From Coprococcus comes ATCC 27758 (GTDB taxonomy: Bacteria; Bacillota; Clostridia; Lachnospirales; Lachnospiraceae): 64,000 nt of DNA. Every line of letters begins with the position of its first letter. The stretch's first letter is position 1. Below are positions 62,035 through 64,000 of the stretch, piece after piece. The notes under the pieces were generated by a model that was given only the letters and a program-made list of their open reading frames with translations, did not search any database and was not told where the DNA came from. The translations under genes and the position numbers were made by a program. Location: NCBI RefSeq assembly GCF_025149785.1, contig NZ_CP102277.1, positions 1,612,001-1,676,000 of the forward strand. Direction: 5' to 3'.

Positions 62035-63342
62035 ATGGAAATAAAAGAAGTACAATCCATTCTTACAATTGGTGAAACTGTAGCGGTTGAATTTAAACGC
62101 TGTGGAAATGGAATTGAAAATGATACCTATGAGACAGTTTGCTCATTTCTGAACAGATTTGGCGGAGACCTTTTCATGGGAATATTAGATGATGGGACTG
62201 TAGTAGGAATACCAGAAAAAGCAGCTCCTGATATGGTAAAAAACTTTATTAAGGTTATTAGTAATCCTACATTGTTCTCACCAACGATATATTTGGTACC
62301 GGAAATTATAAAATATGATGAAAGTCATACGATCATTCATGTTCATATTCTGCCTAGTGCAGAGGTTCACAGCTTCAAAAAAGTCATCTATGACCGTGTG
62401 GATGATGCGGATATAAAAATAACATCTACCAGTGCAATTGCACAGATGTATATTCGTAAGCAGAATATTTTTACAGAAAAGAAAATCTATCCTTATGCAA
62501 AAATGGAAGATTTGAGATTAGATCTGCTGCCAAAGATTCGTATTATGGCGCAGAATCATGCAGGTGGTCAGCATCCCTGGACAACTATGGATGATCAGGA
62601 ACTTTTGAAAAGCGCAGGATTATATGGTCGAGATATCGTCACCGGAGAAGAAGGCTTCAATTTAGCAGCAATTATGCTGTTAGGAAAAGATGATGTAATT
62701 TTAAATGTTGCACCAACGTATGTGACAGACGCTCTTGTACGAAAAGTCAATGTAGATCGTTACGATGATCGGGAAATTATTAAGACAAACCTAATTGAAA
62801 GTTATAGCCAGCTCCTTGATTTTGGAAGAAAAAACTTGCCAGACAAGTTCTTTCTGGAACCAAATCCAAAAAATCCTCTTATAGCATCGTTTTTCAGGAA
62901 TATCGGTTATGCTGACCAGCTTGGATCTGGTGTAAGAAAATTATTCAAATACAGCAAATATTATTCAGGGAAAGATCCTTTGTTTGTGGAAGACGATGTA
63001 TTCCGGATTATTGTTCCATTGGATGATGCATATTCGTTTGATTATGGAATAGAAGCTGGAAGCAGTAAAGTAATTGAAAGTAATAATGCCGATAAAATGC
63101 CGATAAATGCCGATAAAATGCCGATAAATGCCGGTAAAACGCTGGTAAATAGTTTGTCGGCACAGCAAAATTCAATTATTCAATTTGCGAAAGAGACAGG
63201 ATCGATTAAATCTCGGCAAGTAGAAGAATTACTTGGAGTAAAGCAACGTCGAGCAAGAAGAATTCTTGGAGAACTGGTCAATATGGGAATTTTGGAACGA
63301 CAAGGTGCATATAAAAGCACTGTATATGTTTTGAAAAATTAA
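62035..63342 (+). CDS. AlbA_2 (Schlafen-type) regulator with internal deletion
   Basis: The 435-residue protein has an N-terminal AlbA_2 domain (about 10-125: ETVAVEFKRCGNGIEND, FGGDLFMGILDDGTVVGIPE). A middle helical part follows (about 160-260), then a GHKL-type ATP-binding region. Between NLPDKFFLE and PNPKNPLIASFFRN, the segment that normally holds the ATP-binding motifs of this family is missing. The C-terminus is a winged helix (IKSRQVEELLGVKQRRARRIL). A tandem repeat lies before it. The reading frame is open, but ATPase function is doubtful. Confidence 0.85.
   Translation: MEIKEVQSILTIGETVAVEFKRCGNGIENDTYETVCSFLNRFGGDLFMGILDDGTVVGIPEKAAPDMVKNFIKVISNPTLFSPTIYLVPEIIKYDESHTIIHVHILPSAEVHSFKKVIYDRVDDADIKITSTSAIAQMYIRKQNIFTEKKIYPYAKMEDLRLDLLPKIRIMAQNHAGGQHPWTTMDDQELLKSAGLYGRDIVTGEEGFNLAAIMLLGKDDVILNVAPTYVTDALVRKVNVDRYDDREIIKTNLIESYSQLLDFGRKNLPDKFFLEPNPKNPLIASFFRNIGYADQLGSGVRKLFKYSKYYSGKDPLFVEDDVFRIIVPLDDAYSFDYGIEAGSSKVIESNNADKMPINADKMPINAGKTLVNSLSAQQNSIIQFAKETGSIKSRQVEELLGVKQRRARRILGELVNMGILERQGAYKSTVYVLKN
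63085..63147 (+). repeat. Three 21-bp tandem repeats in the AlbA_2 gene
   Basis: Units start at 63085, 63106 and 63127. The first two are identical and the third has four changes. They encode NADKMPI, NADKMPI and NAGKTLV. The length keeps the frame. Confidence 0.8.
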
Positions 63343-63413
63343 AAAAGGCACCTGCTTATCATTACTATAAAAGTAAAATCATCAAACACTAACCTAAAGG
63401 AGCACACCAACCC

Positions 63414-64000
63414 ATGCCATTACAAATCGTCAGAAATGATATCACCAAAATGTCCGTAGACGCCATCGTCAATGCCGCAAATTCCTCCCTGCTCGGTGGC
63501 GGTGGAGTGGATGGCTGCATTCACCGTGCAGCAGGGCCAAAGCTTTTAGCAGAATGCCGCACATTAGGCGGCTGTCAGACCGGAGATGCAAAGATTACAA
63601 ACGCCTATGATCTGCCTTGCAATTATGTCATTCACGCAGTAGGTCCTATTTGGAGAGGCGGACAGTTTCATGAGCGGGAGCTGCTTACTTCCTGCTATGA
63701 AAATTCCTTAGCACTTGCAAAAGAAAAACATTGTGAAACCATAGCATTTCCACTGATTTCTTCCGGAATTTACGGCTATCCGAAAGCTCAGGCGCTGAAG
63801 GTTGCAATCGACGCGATCAGCGCATTTCTTATGGAAAATGATATGACGGTATACATCGTCATTTTTGATAAAGCAGCTTATCGGATCAGCAGCAAACTGT
63901 TTTCTGATATTGCATCTTATATCGATGATCATTATGTAGAAACACACATTAACAAAACATCCGAAGCAATGAGGCGCCAGAAGCAGTTCCGGGAAATGGA
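63414..64000 (+). CDS. Macro-domain (ADP-ribose/OAADPr hydrolase-type) protein, 5' part
   Basis: 195 codons are visible and the gene leaves the window. It is a YmdB/TARG-like macro domain: [62 protein letters not shown] and [13 protein letters not shown] contain the ADP-ribose loops. Members remove acetate or ADP-ribose from O-acetyl-ADP-ribose or modified substrates. A C-terminal extension after about residue 170 is only partly visible. RBS AAAGGAG lies 12 bases before ATG 63414. Confidence 0.9.
   Translation, partial: MPLQIVRNDITKMSVDAIVNAANSSLLGGGGVDGCIHRAAGPKLLAECRTLGGCQTGDAKITNAYDLPCNYVIHAVGPIWRGGQFHERELLTSCYENSLALAKEKHCETIAFPLISSGIYGYPKAQALKVAIDAISAFLMENDMTVYIVIFDKAAYRISSKLFSDIASYIDDHYVETHINKTSEAMRRQKQFREM

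Noticed and set aside
63085-63147. CRISPR-like repeat array
   Set aside because: The units are directly adjacent without spacers and lie within a coding frame; it is a short tandem repeat.

Overview
The window looks like a chromosome segment of a gut Firmicute of the family Lachnospiraceae. This rests on the moderately AT-rich, strongly purine-biased coding strands, AGGAGG-type ribosome binding sites, and the gene order rng-ybaK, rplU-prp-rpmA-obgE-yhbY-nadD-yqeK-rsfS. Also typical are the paired DNA-repair radical SAM genes, multi-domain hybrid histidine kinases, and class I cyclic-di-GMP riboswitches. Species cannot be fixed from sequence alone.

Region 1 (1-7350) is core chromosome: the end of an RNase G gene, a YbaK deacylase, aspartokinase, a CBS protein, and a ribosome-biogenesis operon. 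Region 2 (7366-15304) is an accessory block between the intact rsfS gene and a second, diverged 25-codon piece of an rsfS 3' end. It holds an IS1182-type element, an IS4/IS231-like element sitting inside a terminator hairpin with a 12-bp duplication, and a minus-strand operon for N-acetylglucosamine uptake and catabolism (nagB, nagA, IIA, IIBC).

Region 3 (15305-23700) holds a hypothetical protein, small regulators, a TetR/GPH-transporter/glycerophosphodiesterase cluster followed by a decayed HAD phosphatase, and an SOS-box-preceded pair of radical SAM and DUF4130 genes. Region 4 (23800-27806) is a cyclic-di-GMP block: riboswitch plus terminator, truncated sensor, diguanylate cyclase, REC-HD-GYP protein, and two kinase fragments.

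Region 5 (about 27808-56850) carries two related Tn916-family conjugative elements placed head to head. The left copy (minus strand) is a deletion derivative. It keeps a complete thioester/VaFE surface protein gene, two DUF961 genes, a chimeric response-regulator/ABC remnant, and broken ends of transfer genes. The right copy (about 35182-56850, plus strand) looks transfer-competent: coupling ATPase, oriT candidate, MobT-type relaxase, ArdA antirestriction proteins, TcpE, VirB4-like ATPase, VirB6-like channel protein, NlpC/P60 lysozyme, TcpC, excisionase and integrase. Its cargo is an HTH membrane protein, a VanZ protein and a YtrA-type ABC transporter operon. Its copy of the surface protein has lost its 5' end. 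The 1.2 kb between the two elements is a mosaic of phosphorelay fragments. A nested, possibly structured RNA lies just upstream of xis.

Region 6 (56871-64000) begins with a second cyclic-di-GMP riboswitch about 20 bp beyond the element end. It leads into a hybrid histidine kinase whose receiver domain is cut and joined to a PolC-like minus-strand pseudogene. A WYL regulator with an internal stop, an AlbA_2 protein with an internal deletion, and the start of a macro-domain protein follow. Overall, the right two thirds is a rearrangement-rich area where cyclic-di-GMP and phosphorelay genes, conjugative elements and many gene fragments have recombined.
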